DNA of 17,765 nt from assembly GCA_035601815.1 (NCBI GenBank), contig DATNNN010000258.1:1-17765 (forward strand), written 5' to 3'. The position numbers and the translations under genes are program-made. Of the stretch, positions 16,578-17,765 are shown one piece after another. Under the pieces are notes generated by a model. That model did not search any database, had not been told where the DNA came from, and was given only the letters and a program-made list of their open reading frames with translations. Every line of letters starts with the position of its first letter. Within the stretch, counting starts at the first letter, position 1. The stretch is from DATNNN01 sp035601815 (GTDB lineage: Bacteria; Pseudomonadota; Alphaproteobacteria; Rhizobiales; Xanthobacteraceae).

Positions 16578-17765
<1,188 letters not shown>

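Overview
This is an ordinary, densely packed chromosomal segment of a high-GC alphaproteobacterium, most likely Hyphomicrobiales (Rhizobiales) such as a Bradyrhizobiaceae or Xanthobacteraceae relative. That assignment is inferred from product similarity and gene order: tesB-glnK-amtB-ftsK; cnoX-LON-Trm112; a DUF1674 gene divergent from rsmB-heparinase-purH; and a CtrA-type box. I see no transposase, integrase, phage gene, CRISPR array or obvious compositional island, and I do not think the window holds an undescribed multi-gene system.

Layout. 1-104: start of a minus-strand gene, probably ftsK, preceded by a perfect TTAA-N7-TTAA palindrome. 217-3160 (minus): tesB, then glnK and amtB (PII protein and ammonium channel), ending in a strong intrinsic terminator; a near-consensus sigma-54 element lies before glnK. 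3280-4503 (plus): UbiH/COQ6-type FAD hydroxylase. 4500-6918 (minus): stand-alone Ala-tRNA(Pro) editing protein, CnoX/YbbN chaperedoxin, LON-domain protein and Trm112-like protein, a proteostasis and translation-quality group. 6980-7054 (plus): tRNA-Gly(GCC). 7080-9381 (minus): an AhpD-like thiol peroxidase and periplasmic gamma-glutamyltransferase. 9454-10830 (plus): UMF1/Atg22-like MFS transporter. 10802-15607 (minus): rsmB, heparinase II/III-like protein, purH. 15709-16577 (plus): DUF1674 (SDHAF4-like) overlapping an extensin-like, probably zinc-dependent peptidase. 16578-17765 (minus): C-terminal part of acetyl-CoA synthetase, cut by the window edge.

How the genes relate. glnK and amtB form the classical nitrogen-sensing and ammonium-uptake pair. 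The prolyl-tRNA editing protein, CnoX, LON-domain and Trm112-like genes run one way with gaps of 77, 23 and 24 nt and could share transcripts. rsmB, the heparinase-like gene and purH form a second co-directional run. Convergent genes meet with almost no spacer at 4500, 10802 and 16577. The largest gap is 296 nt (1986-2281).

The most worthwhile observations are regulatory: the CtrA-type box before the putative ftsK, the atypical sigma-54 element before glnK, and three GANTC sites in and next to the rsmB/DUF1674 divergent region. At the protein level, the M15-like zinc motif of the extensin-like protein and the heparinase-like protein without a visible signal peptide stand out.
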